Shown in pieces: positions 56,762 through 64,000 of a stretch of DNA of 64,000 nucleotides (position 1 is its first letter; each line of letters starts with the position of its first letter). The stretch is taken from NCBI RefSeq assembly GCF_000218875.1, contig NC_015709.1, positions 1,619,001 through 1,683,000 of the forward strand. The letters are read 5' to 3'. The position numbers were made by a program, and so were the translations under genes. Origin of the DNA: Zymomonas mobilis subsp. pomaceae ATCC 29192. Its GTDB lineage: Bacteria > Pseudomonadota > Alphaproteobacteria > Sphingomonadales > Sphingomonadaceae. The notes below the pieces were generated by a model. That model had not been told where the DNA came from and made no database searches. It saw only the letters and a program-made list of their open reading frames with translations.

Positions 56762-56808
56762 TCTCCGTGAAAAACGCCACAAAATTAGTAATAGAAAGTT
56801 AAAAGATA

Positions 56809-57576
56809 ATGAAAAAAATAAAGGCCGGTCTGGGCATCATGCTTCTGCTTTCAGGTGTTTCCTTCTTTGAATCGGCTTGTCATAAAACCGAGAAGGATAA
56901 CGCTGAAAGCAGTGCTACAATAGCGCTTCCTCCGGCTATTCCTGCGCCTAATGGAAGCAATTGGACAGAAGTCGTTACCACTTCGCCCGAAGGTGGTTTT
57001 GTTATGGGCAATCCTAAGGCTCCCGTGTCATTGGTTGAATATGCGTCTTTCACCTGTCCTCATTGCGCCGAATTCGCCAAAGAGAGTATGCCTAAATTGC
57101 GGGACGAATATATTGCCAAGGGCTTGGTAAAATTCGAATTCCGTAATCTGGTCCGTGATCCTTTTGATATTGCGCTTACACTTTTGGCCCGTTGTCGGGG
57201 CGCTCAAACTTTTTTCCCGATTTCTGATCAGCTTTTTCAGGAACAAGGCCCTATGTTTGAACGTATTCAAAAGGTTGATAAGACGGAATTACAACGCGTT
57301 TCAAGCCTTCCCCAAGATGAACAGATGAAAGCCTATATTCGGTTAACGGGTATGAGTCCTTTTTTTGGTAATCGCGGTTTGCCAGAAGGGGCTCAGGGGA
57401 AATGTCTGATTGATCAAACAGCGATCAAAAATCTAATGGATATTCGTACCTTAGCTGATAAGCAAAATGTGACGGGTACGCCTATGTTCGTGATCAATGG
57501 CACAGTGTTGGAAATGGGTATGACAAGTCCGATCTGGGACCAGTTGGAACCCGCTTTACGCGGCGCTTTCCACTGA
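56809..57576 (+). CDS. DsbA-family thiol-disulfide oxidoreductase, exported (copy 2)
   Basis: Paralogue of the preceding gene, 255 residues. Active site SFTCPHCAEFAKESMPKL and cis-proline region VTGTPMFVINGTVLEMG. The N-terminus is hydrophobic and ends ESACHKTEKD; Cys24 could be lipidated but the residue at -3 (Glu) is poor for a lipobox. The two copies share FVMGNPKAPVSLVEY / YVIGNPDAPVKLLEY. Gap of 47 bases, same transcript likely. Confidence 0.9.
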   Translation: MKKIKAGLGIMLLLSGVSFFESACHKTEKDNAESSATIALPPAIPAPNGSNWTEVVTTSPEGGFVMGNPKAPVSLVEYASFTCPHCAEFAKESMPKLRDEYIAKGLVKFEFRNLVRDPFDIALTLLARCRGAQTFFPISDQLFQEQGPMFERIQKVDKTELQRVSSLPQDEQMKAYIRLTGMSPFFGNRGLPEGAQGKCLIDQTAIKNLMDIRTLADKQNVTGTPMFVINGTVLEMGMTSPIWDQLEPALRGAFH

Positions 57577-57772
57577 TCGGTATTTTATGACAACAGTGAT
57601 TTTTTAAACAAGCTTGGCAACGTCAATCTCCGAGCGCAAAGCAAAATAGCTGAGAAAAAACCATAAGAATTATTCAAAATGAATAAATCCTATGCGCTAT
57701 TTTCTCCGGTAAAACGGATTATAGCCGGTTCTAGGAATCGGCTTATTCGATATCAAGAGATAGGAGCCATTT

Positions 57773-58594
57773 ATGGTGCCAGTAGAAAGTGTTGTGCTTA
57801 ATGACGGCCACAACATGCCTAAAATTGGACAAGGTGTCTATCAGCTTACCTCTGATCAGGCTGAAAGCATGGTCAAATTGGGTTATGACCTTGGATACCG
57901 CGCTGTTGATACCGCCGCATGGTATGATAATGAGCAGGGCGTAGGAGACGGCCTAAGGTCCATTCATGCGCGCAGTTTTCTTACGACGAAGTTAATGCCT
58001 GTCGATATGGGACGCATAAACAGTTTTGTCGCCCTTGATCGTAGTATCCGCAATTTAGGCGTTACCAATATTGATCTTTACCTGATTCACTGGCCAGGAC
58101 GGGATCGGAAACGCTATGAGGAGACATGGCAGACTTTCATTGAAATTCGCGCGATTGGTAAAGCCAGTTCTGTCGGAGTTTCCAATTTTACCATCGACAA
58201 TCTCGATCATATTATTGAGGCTTCAGGCGTTGTGCCCGCGGTTAATCAGATCGAACTTCATCCTTATTTTCAACAAAAAGAGCTTCGGGCCTATCATGCC
58301 GAGCGCGGTATTATTACGACCAGTTGGTCCCCTTTAGGAAGAGGGGCTCCCTTAGACGATCCTGTCATTCGTGCTATTGCTTTAAAACATGGACGGACAC
58401 CAGCACAGGTTGTCTTGAATTGGCACCTGAGGCTAGGTCTTACGGTTATCCCGAAAGCCTCTAGTAAAGCGCGTCTGCAAGAAAATTTAGCGTCTACTGA
58501 ATTTTCACTTGATGAAGAAGATATGAAGCAAATTGAAGCGCTTGATCGACCTGATGGACGGCAAGGGATGGATCCTGCTGTTTTTGATTTTTAG
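57773..58594 (+). CDS. Aldo/keto reductase (diketogluconate reductase-like)
   Basis: An NADPH-dependent TIM-barrel reductase of 273 residues. The catalytic tetrad is visible: Asp and Tyr in GYRAVDTAAWYDNEQGVG, Lys in FLTTKL and His in DLYLIHWPGRD. VGVSNFTIDNLDHII and AVNQIELHPYFQQKELRAY are family signatures, and IPKASSKARLQENL binds the cofactor phosphate. It resembles 2,5-diketo-D-gluconate reductases; an aldehyde substrate is equally possible. ATG 57773 has AGGAG 8 bases upstream and the gene ends with a long hairpin. Confidence 0.92.
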   Translation: MVPVESVVLNDGHNMPKIGQGVYQLTSDQAESMVKLGYDLGYRAVDTAAWYDNEQGVGDGLRSIHARSFLTTKLMPVDMGRINSFVALDRSIRNLGVTNIDLYLIHWPGRDRKRYEETWQTFIEIRAIGKASSVGVSNFTIDNLDHIIEASGVVPAVNQIELHPYFQQKELRAYHAERGIITTSWSPLGRGAPLDDPVIRAIALKHGRTPAQVVLNWHLRLGLTVIPKASSKARLQENLASTEFSLDEEDMKQIEALDRPDGRQGMDPAVFDF

Positions 58595-58605
58595 ATATTT
58601 CTATT

Positions 58606-58654
58606 CAGGGTTTTTCGAAGCCGGTATCCTCTTATACCGCCTCCGAAAAACCTG
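58606..58654. terminator. Long hairpin between the aldo/keto reductase gene and the 58673 gene
   Basis: CAGG..TTTTTCG..CCGGTAT (58606-58627) pairs with ATACCG..CGAAAAA..CCTG (58634-58654), with small internal loops. The two genes converge, so it may terminate both. Confidence 0.7.
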
Positions 58655-58672
58655 AATATTCCGTATTTATGG

Positions 58673-59146
58673 CTAATTTTCATCGCCATATTCGGCCTTT
58701 TTACGTTGTTCGCGTTCAGCGCGGGCATCCATAATAAATTGATGATAACAGCCGCTTAGGCCATTAGAATTCGACGTGGTGCAACTTGTCGGTAGCCCTA
58801 TTGAAGTTGTGCGTTCTAAGTCAGCAACCTTAGTGCTCCACGCACCATTCGAAAATTTTTGTTTTTGCTGATCCCGAAATCTTTTGGGGAGACGGTATCG
58901 TTCATTTTCAGGCCGTCTTGCACAAATAATAATTTCATCACCCTTGCCCTTAGGGCAAAGATCATTACCATAAATAACCAAGGACTGCACCTTTTCCGGT
59001 GAGCCTCCCGCATTCGCAGCCTGTTGTTCTTCTGGGGATAAAGCGTCCCACATCATCGTTTCCTGCGCCACAGCCGGAGCAGCCGATAGAGAACAGCTCA
59101 CCATTAGCAAGGTTATTACCGGCCATGAAAATGCAGTTGCCTTCAT
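58673..59146 (-). CDS. Small exported Cys-rich protein, tandem family member A
   Basis: A 157-residue protein with a signal peptide (about 1-27, ending APAVAQE). It shares a core with the two genes upstream: LVIYGNDLCPKGKGDEIIIC, then RRPENERYRLPKRFRDQQ, then a conserved Trp. The C-terminal part SCTTSNSNGLSGCYHQF is shared only with member B. I know no function; the pattern reminds me of sphingomonad hypotheticals. Five cysteines are expected in the exported form, which fits the disulfide machinery nearby. AGGGA precedes ATG 59146. Confidence 0.8.
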   Translation of the reverse strand: MKATAFSWPVITLLMVSCSLSAAPAVAQETMMWDALSPEEQQAANAGGSPEKVQSLVIYGNDLCPKGKGDEIIICARRPENERYRLPKRFRDQQKQKFSNGAWSTKVADLERTTSIGLPTSCTTSNSNGLSGCYHQFIMDARAEREQRKKAEYGDEN

Positions 59147-59249
59147 TATTTTTCCCTGATTTCCATCATCCGGTAAAATTATAACAGTGTGTCACCCACC
59201 TGATGTAACTTTAAAATAAAATTTATTGGCTTACGCATGGCTGAATAAT

Positions 59250-59276
59250 CCGTCCCTCCCCATTATTGGGGGACGG
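59250..59276. repeat. Hairpin between family members A and B
   Basis: CCGTCCC (59250-59256) and GGGACGG (59270-59276), with inner CCC/GGG pairing, followed by TTTCTTT on the plus strand. It lies in a 237-base gap that has no gene. Confidence 0.55.
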
Positions 59277-59383
59277 TTTCTTTATCCCATTGCCTTATTC
59301 AACTTTATCACTTTGCTTATTTTAAAGTCTCGGATGCCCATAGCGGCAGAATATTCAACAAAGATTTGGCGTTATGGCCCAAG

Positions 59384-59776
59384 TTATTGCGGCATGGCGC
59401 TATTTTTTAGGCGTTCTTTAGCGGCTCGTCTTTCTGCTACATCATTATGGGCGGCAACCCGTCCACATCCCATTTCTGAACCTGAACCGGAAGTCGTGCA
59501 GCTACCCGCACCTTGTGCCCCCGCACCTTGAAAGATTTGCTGCCGCGCAGCCCAACTCTGCTGATCTGGCTTATCTCTTTCTTCATCCCGTAATTCTTCG
59601 GGAACGCGATATTTATCGCCTGCTGGTTTGGTAACGCAGATATACCCCGCAGGGCAGGATTCATTCCCATAGACCGTCATCGTAGGCGGTCTAGCTGTTG
59701 ATGGTGCTAAAAAGGCCAGACCTGTCAGAGAAAAAGCTGCAGCACAAAATAAAGAAATTCGGACACTTATTCTCAT
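59384..59776 (-). CDS. Small exported Cys-rich protein, tandem family member B
   Basis: A 130-residue paralogue of member A: signal peptide (MRISVRISLFCAAAFSLTGL), core TMTVYGNESCPAGYICVTKP and DKYRVPEELRDEERDK. SWAARQQ follows, and the C-terminal box SCTTSGSGSEMGCGRVAAH. The spacer between the core cysteines is shorter than in A and C. I choose ATG 59776; a GTG at 59788 is possible. Function unknown. Confidence 0.8.
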   Translation of the reverse strand: MRISVRISLFCAAAFSLTGLAFLAPSTARPPTMTVYGNESCPAGYICVTKPAGDKYRVPEELRDEERDKPDQQSWAARQQIFQGAGAQGAGSCTTSGSGSEMGCGRVAAHNDVAERRAAKERLKNSAMPQ

Positions 59777-59926
59777 CGGGTCATCCACCGGCTATTCAAT
59801 AATATAATAATATTATTATGACAGAAATTAGAGAATCTGCAAATCACGATTTTATTACTATTTTTCTTATATTTATGGCGTCTATTTATTCGATAGAACA
59901 AAAGCGGAATAATTTTTAAAAAGAAA

Positions 59927-60373
59927 TCAATCGCCTTTAAACGGATTATTCATATCGGGTGCCGACAGTAATCCCATATCCTGAACACGTTGCGCCCAAC
60001 TGCGATGGACACGTTTGTCTTCTTCTTCTTTTATCTGACGATCTTCTTCTCTCATAGCGACTGGAATGCGATAACGTTCACTTTCAGGTAAACGTCGACA
60101 GACGATAATAGTCTCTTCATCGGGTGACTTCGGGCAGCTTTCATTCCCGAAAATAACGATTTGTTTCGGCATACCATCGCTTGCCTTGACTGGCGGCATA
60201 ATAGAAATTGCGACCCCCTTGGGTAAGTCACTCCATTTCCGATTTCCCAGAGCCTCATTTTTATCATGACGGGCATAGACAGAGGTTTCTATACAGGCGG
60301 TAAAAGGCAAAATAACTGCCAAAATAACGAAAAATCGTCTGATGCCCCAAAAAGAGGAAAGACCCATAAACAT
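59927..60373 (-). CDS. Small exported protein, tandem family member C
   Basis: A 148-residue paralogue with an N-terminal hydrophobic export signal (RRFFVILAVILPFTACIETS; lipidation at the Cys is possible but the box is imperfect). Core QIVIFGNESCPKSPDEETII, CRRLPESERYRIPVAMREED and RSWAQRVQDMG. The C-terminal SCTTS box of A and B is absent. ATG 60373 overlaps the coq7 stop as TGATG, so it is translationally coupled to coq7. A longer start at 60409 would lie within coq7. Confidence 0.78.
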   Translation of the reverse strand: MFMGLSSFWGIRRFFVILAVILPFTACIETSVYARHDKNEALGNRKWSDLPKGVAISIMPPVKASDGMPKQIVIFGNESCPKSPDEETIIVCRRLPESERYRIPVAMREEDRQIKEEEDKRVHRSWAQRVQDMGLLSAPDMNNPFKGD

Positions 60374-60900
60374 CAAAAGCGCTTCGATAATGCGATGGCG
60401 GCTTTGCATCCTAATCGAATAAGGCCATACACTAGAGGATAAGCGGGGATTTGTTCCGCCCCTTCATCAAGGGCATGTTGTCGATGCTCTAGTTCCTCGT
60501 CGCGATATTCGGAAATCATCCCTTTTAAGGCATGATCTTCTTGCCCTAACTGATCCATTTGGCTTTTGTAATGCTGATCAATTTCACTTTCGACCGCAGC
60601 AGTGCAGGCCATCGCTGTTTTTGGCCCAACAAGAGCGGTTGCTGCGCCTAGAGCAAAACCGGCTATTTTCCAAAGTGGCTGTAATGCGGTAGGTCGGACA
60701 TGGCGTTCTTGTACTAATTTATCAAAGCCTGCAAAATGCCGTTCTTCTTGTGCCGCCATTTTACTGATCAAGGCCGACAACCGTCCTGTCCGATCGCCCA
60801 TGATAGCAAGCTGACCGGCATAGATTCGAATGGCGCCATATTCTCCAGCGTGATCGACGCGGATCATGGAATCCCGCTCTTCTTTCGTCAGAGACGGCAT
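60373..60900 (-). CDS. coq7: Demethoxyubiquinone hydroxylase Coq7
   Basis: A di-iron monooxygenase for the penultimate hydroxylation of ubiquinone. Metal-binding motifs: RVDHAGEYGAIRIYAGQLA, MAAQEERHFAGFDKL, AVESEIDQHYKSQMDQL and EYRDEELEHRQHALDEGA. I choose ATG 60900, whose A overlaps the dsbB stop as TAATG (175 residues). ATG 60930 (MSKLSSQTP) is possible but lies inside dsbB and lacks a ribosome site. Confidence 0.93.
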   Translation of the reverse strand: MPSLTKEERDSMIRVDHAGEYGAIRIYAGQLAIMGDRTGRLSALISKMAAQEERHFAGFDKLVQERHVRPTALQPLWKIAGFALGAATALVGPKTAMACTAAVESEIDQHYKSQMDQLGQEDHALKGMISEYRDEELEHRQHALDEGAEQIPAYPLVYGLIRLGCKAAIALSKRF

Positions 60901-61499
60901 TAGCGGCGTTTGGGAAGATAATTTAGACATAAAAGCGTAATAACAACTCCGCCCCCGATCGAAAATATAGCATTAAAACCCGCTAAGGAAATACCAAAAA
61001 ATGTCCACGCGGGAATATCACAGCGCACAAAAGGCGCTTTCATAATAGCGTTGAACATTTCTTGCGTATTGTTTCCCGAAATCGGCAAGGAACAGGTCGT
61101 GATACCCTGCCACCAGTGATATTCTACACCCGCATGAAAGGCACCGATCACCCCACTTACAGCGATTGAAAAGGCCGCTAACAAGGTAAAAATTTTTTTG
61201 GAAGGCGTTATATAAGGCCGTAAAGACTCTTTTTTTGAAAAGACAAAAGATAAAGCGAAAGAAAACAGCATCAACCCAATGGCAATATAATGGGGTTTTC
61301 GCTGCCACAAACACATTTCACAAGGGTAAAGATGACCGATATACTCTGATCCCAAAGCGCTTATCATCGAAATAGTTGGGTATAAAAAGGCAATCCAACG
61401 GGCAAAGGTCAATCTTTGCTGAGCCGTTGTATTAAGTGCCCAATCTTTTAATTCTATCCATAAAGGCTTTTTAGTAGCGGGCGCGGTGCTGGGTGCCAT
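60900..61499 (-). CDS. dsbB: Disulfide bond formation protein DsbB
   Basis: An inner-membrane quinone reductase that reoxidises DsbA. In 199 residues: four membrane helices (about 35-52, 70-88, 105-125, 170-192). The first periplasmic pair is HLYPCEMCLWQRKPHY (CxxC), and the second pair lies in the loop TTCSLPISGNN..APFVRCDIPAW. The partner DsbA-like genes are 3-5 kb away in the window. Overlaps coq7, an unexpected link of quinone synthesis with a quinone user. Confidence 0.9.
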   Translation of the reverse strand: MAPSTAPATKKPLWIELKDWALNTTAQQRLTFARWIAFLYPTISMISALGSEYIGHLYPCEMCLWQRKPHYIAIGLMLFSFALSFVFSKKESLRPYITPSKKIFTLLAAFSIAVSGVIGAFHAGVEYHWWQGITTCSLPISGNNTQEMFNAIMKAPFVRCDIPAWTFFGISLAGFNAIFSIGGGVVITLLCLNYLPKRR

Positions 61500-61575
61500 A
61501 ATCCGGTCCTTATGTATAAAAATTTACAGTCGCGGTCAGAGAATACATCCTGAAATATATTCTCAATTTATAGCG

Positions 61576-62964
61576 TCATTTTTTATTTTGAAGAGGATGC
61601 CTGGATACGGTCGCGATAGATTTATTATCCTGCACCGTTTTATCGGACGGCATAGCGATTCGCCTAAGCGTTTTTATCGCATAATCCAGTTGGAAATCGG
61701 TTATATGCGCTTTTTTCAGGCTTTCAGGCGTTTCGGTAAACTGAGGATCAGTTTTTCCGTTATCATCCTCTAATAAACTGTTATCTGTATTAGACTGATT
61801 TATCAAATGGCGCAACAAATCCGCTTCGCGCAAATGGGGACGATTTTTGTAATCAGGATCAGATAATTGCGGTACAATAATATCCGGTTGAATACCGCCT
61901 TCCTGAACCGAACGACCTGAAGGTGTATAATAGCGCGCTGTTGTCAGTCTAAGAGCTGTATCATCCCCCAAAGGTAACAAGGTCTGAACCGATCCTTTTC
62001 CGAAGCTCTGGGTGCCCATAATCAAGGCACGATGCTGATCTTGCAAAGCCCCTGCTACGATTTCAGAAGCTGAAGCGGATCCCCCGTCCACCAAAACGAT
62101 AACGGGCAGCCCATGCGCCAGATCACCCGATTTAGCGAAATAGCGCCGAATATCTGTTTTTTCTCGGCCTCTTTCAGAGACCACTTCGCCATGATCCAAG
62201 AAAATATCGCTTAATGCGACGGCTTGATCTAACAGACCGCCCGGGTTGGAGCGTAAATCGACGATGTAACCTAAAGGTTCTCCTTTATTCTGTTTTTCTA
62301 TATCCGCGATAGCCTTGATAACATCGGGGCCGACATTATGGGAAAAAGAACTCACTGTTATGATGCCAATGTGGTCTTTAACTTCCCATTTTACCGACTG
62401 AACCTGAATGATTTCCCGTGTAATAGTAACATCAAATTCCTTGTCCCGTCCCGGGCGGACAATCGTCAATTTTACAGAGGTGCCAGGTGTGCCCCGCATC
62501 CGTGACACCGCATCATCCATGTTTGAACCATAGATAAATTGCCCATTTATATGGGTGATGTAATCTCCGGCTTTAATGCCAGCCTTCCATGAAGGGGTGT
62601 CCTTCATCGGACTAATGACTTTTAAAATACCATCTTGCGCCATAACCGTTAGACCCAAGCCACCGTAATTACCATCGGCCTGTGTTTTCAGATTAGCGAA
62701 TTGATGAGCGTTCATATAAGAACTGTGGGGGTCAAGGCTGGACAACATTCCGTCGATAGCCCCTTGAATCAGTTTTTGATCGTCAACCTTGTCGACATAA
62801 CTGCTTCTGACCTGTTCAAAAACCCGCATAAACTGGTCAAGCTGATGATAGGTATCCGTATTCTGACTATCGACCGCGGCCATAGAAGAGGTCAGGACAG
62901 GAATCAGCATGCCCGTGCTGACAAGGGCAATGAGGAGGGGCATCCGTAATTTTTTTATTTTCAT
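61576..62964 (-). CDS. ctpA: S41 family C-terminal processing peptidase (CtpA)
   Basis: An exported serine protease of 462 residues. Signal or anchor segment 8-29, a PDZ domain (about 95-180, GNYGGLGLTVMAQDGILKVI) and the catalytic domain. The nucleophile serine is near residue 298 in VDGGSASASEIVAGALQD and the lysine near 323 in GTQSFGKGSVQTLLPLG. YIVDLRSNPGGLLDQAVALS is the S41 hallmark. It follows envC, the order usual in alphaproteobacteria. CtpA enzymes trim peptidoglycan hydrolases or other envelope proteins. Confidence 0.95.
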   Translation of the reverse strand: MKIKKLRMPLLIALVSTGMLIPVLTSSMAAVDSQNTDTYHQLDQFMRVFEQVRSSYVDKVDDQKLIQGAIDGMLSSLDPHSSYMNAHQFANLKTQADGNYGGLGLTVMAQDGILKVISPMKDTPSWKAGIKAGDYITHINGQFIYGSNMDDAVSRMRGTPGTSVKLTIVRPGRDKEFDVTITREIIQVQSVKWEVKDHIGIITVSSFSHNVGPDVIKAIADIEKQNKGEPLGYIVDLRSNPGGLLDQAVALSDIFLDHGEVVSERGREKTDIRRYFAKSGDLAHGLPVIVLVDGGSASASEIVAGALQDQHRALIMGTQSFGKGSVQTLLPLGDDTALRLTTARYYTPSGRSVQEGGIQPDIIVPQLSDPDYKNRPHLREADLLRHLINQSNTDNSLLEDDNGKTDPQFTETPESLKKAHITDFQLDYAIKTLRRIAMPSDKTVQDNKSIATVSRHPLQNKK

Positions 62965-63126
62965 CAGTCTTTACTTTGTCCATCCATGACAGGCACCACA
63001 GATTTTTACCCGTTTTTGCCTTGTAAACGCCGGGGCGATAGTAAAAATGAGCGTTATCTTATTTCAAAAACAGAAATTTCCAGCCATTATTAAAAGGTAT
63101 AAGCCTTGCCATTTACAAGGCCTTTA

Positions 63127-64000
63127 TTAGGAGGTTCTTTTCTGATTATAGTTTTCTTGTGGGGGTTCATTTATAAAATTGCAAGATAATCGGGAATTCC
63201 CCTGGTGAGAGAACTGATTTTTTGACGGCATTGCGACGGTTTCATCATTATGGCGAATCTGAAAACCTATCTCTGAATATCCCGTACCTACATAGCCTAA
63301 AGGTTGGTCTATTCTAACAGAGTCATTCGTTTTTACGATCAGTTTTGTAAGGCCTGTCAGCAAGGATGAAAAACCATTCTCATGGCGTAGGATAACGATT
63401 TGGCCATAACTTCTAAAATTACCGGCATAGAGGACGATCCCCGCTTTAGGGGGCATGATAACCATACCTTTTTCTGTTATAATCCGTAACTCGTTTTGGT
63501 CAGAGCTGGGGGCAAGATAGCCCTTGGCGGGAAGCTGCCAGCCGACAAAAGGTAGCTCGCAAACGGGCACTAAATCCTTGGGATTTTGACTATTTCTCAG
63601 CTTTTCGCGCGCCTCTTCCATGACAGCTATGGCTTTATCCTCTTGATACATGGCTTGGGATAATAAGGTATCGACCTGCTGTTGATCTTCATGGGCTAAA
63701 TTAACGAAATACTGATGTTTTTGGTCTAATAACTGTTGCTCTTGTCTGATTTTATCAAGTTCTTGCTGTCTCATTTGATAGAGCAAATTTAGGGTATGAA
63801 GTCTGTTCATGCTTTCTATAGAACGCTGCCGAATGACAGGCGTCAGTGCTTTTATAACGCCTCTTATATGAACAATATCTGTCATAATATCGGGTTTCAG
63901 AATGGACAGGATCGAGAAATAATGGGATCTCTGTTCTAAGGCGGCAGCCATGCGGGTTAGGGGTTGTTTTTGTCTCGCTAACTCAGCCCTCTCATTGCGG
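63127..64000 (-). CDS. EnvC-like M23 (LytM) domain protein with degenerate active site (partial)
   Basis: The frame is open through the window edge (reading R-N-E-R-A-E-L-A before the first ATG at 63951), so the N-terminus is outside. It has a long helical coiled-coil part (about 30-135, Gln/Glu/Leu-rich) and a C-terminal LytM fold (GMVIMPPKAGIVLYAGNFRS, GQIVILRHENGFSSLLTGL). The HxH zinc motif expected near the end reads GFQIRHND, and the first zinc His-x-Asp is missing, so it should not cleave peptidoglycan. EnvC proteins of this kind activate amidases at division. Confidence 0.88.
   Translation of the reverse strand, partial: RNERAELARQKQPLTRMAAALEQRSHYFSILSILKPDIMTDIVHIRGVIKALTPVIRQRSIESMNRLHTLNLLYQMRQQELDKIRQEQQLLDQKHQYFVNLAHEDQQQVDTLLSQAMYQEDKAIAVMEEAREKLRNSQNPKDLVPVCELPFVGWQLPAKGYLAPSSDQNELRIITEKGMVIMPPKAGIVLYAGNFRSYGQIVILRHENGFSSLLTGLTKLIVKTNDSVRIDQPLGYVGTGYSEIGFQIRHNDETVAMPSKNQFSHQGNSRLSCNFINEPPQENYNQKRTS

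Noticed and set aside
59226..59531. 101-codon plus-strand frame between family members A and B
   Set aside because: It is antisense to member B over half its length and contains the hairpin at 59250-59276; no ribosome site.

Overview
The window looks like chromosomal core DNA of a sphingomonad-type alphaproteobacterium, and most probably Zymomonas. The clearest marker is the fructokinase at 10438-11448, which reads almost like the Zymomonas mobilis Frk I remember but with many substitutions. A diverged lineage, such as one resembling subsp. pomaceae, is more likely than strain ZM4. Alphaproteobacterial markers include a DUF2794 protein, HisZ, the short pyrE-pdxJ-acpS-lepB run, a mutY-DUF721-DsbA block and a serC-serA pair with a leader resembling the serC RNA motif. 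I see no rRNA, tRNA, CRISPR array, prophage or insertion sequence.

Layout. 1-1480: oxyR (cut by the window edge) divergent from ahpC. 1777-5358: cysE, DUF2794 protein, secreted unknown, aminotransferase, clpS. 5478-11448: murA, membrane protein, pgeF, glutathione-dependent formaldehyde dehydrogenase, VOC protein, rpoZ, fructokinase. 11449-12288 is an AT-rich desert. 12289-17737: secreted unknown, then tonB-exbB-exbD-exbD, rpsU, FKBP isomerase. 17765-21611 (minus): pyrE-pdxJ-acpS-lepB-AI-2E family protein. 22030-30516: YbbN-like thioredoxin, Lon-N protein, ubiH, two tiny secreted proteins, glycerate kinase, ftsK, lolA. 30519-36942: unknown, orphan terminator (possible small RNA), xthA-ribA, L,D-transpeptidase, TonB-dependent receptor. 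37048-44521: aroC-fabI-YihY-like, DnaJ-like, FUSC-like, pyrC, ygfZ. 44599-50102 (minus): serC-serA and hisZ-purA. 50399-55243: extensin-like lipoprotein, two small membrane paralogues, LOG-like, pheA, mutY. 55278-58594: DUF721, two DsbA-like proteins, aldo/keto reductase. 58673-64000 (minus): EnvC-like (cut by the edge), ctpA, dsbB, coq7, and three tandem paralogous small secreted proteins.

How the genes work together. Several sets are visible: peroxide and aldehyde defence (oxyR, ahpC, adhC, VOC); energised outer-membrane uptake (tonB system plus a receptor 18 kb away); periplasmic thiol oxidation (two DsbA-like proteins, DsbB); ubiquinone synthesis (ubiH, coq7); serine, cysteine, aromatic, histidine, purine and pyrimidine synthesis; and envelope growth (murA, lolA, L,D-transpeptidase, EnvC, CtpA, FtsK). 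Genes are tightly coupled, with many ATGA, TAATG or TGATG junctions. The least explained items are the three-member Cys-rich secreted family at 58673-60373, the orphan noncoding transcript end at 31536-31572, and hairpins inside the tonB cluster.
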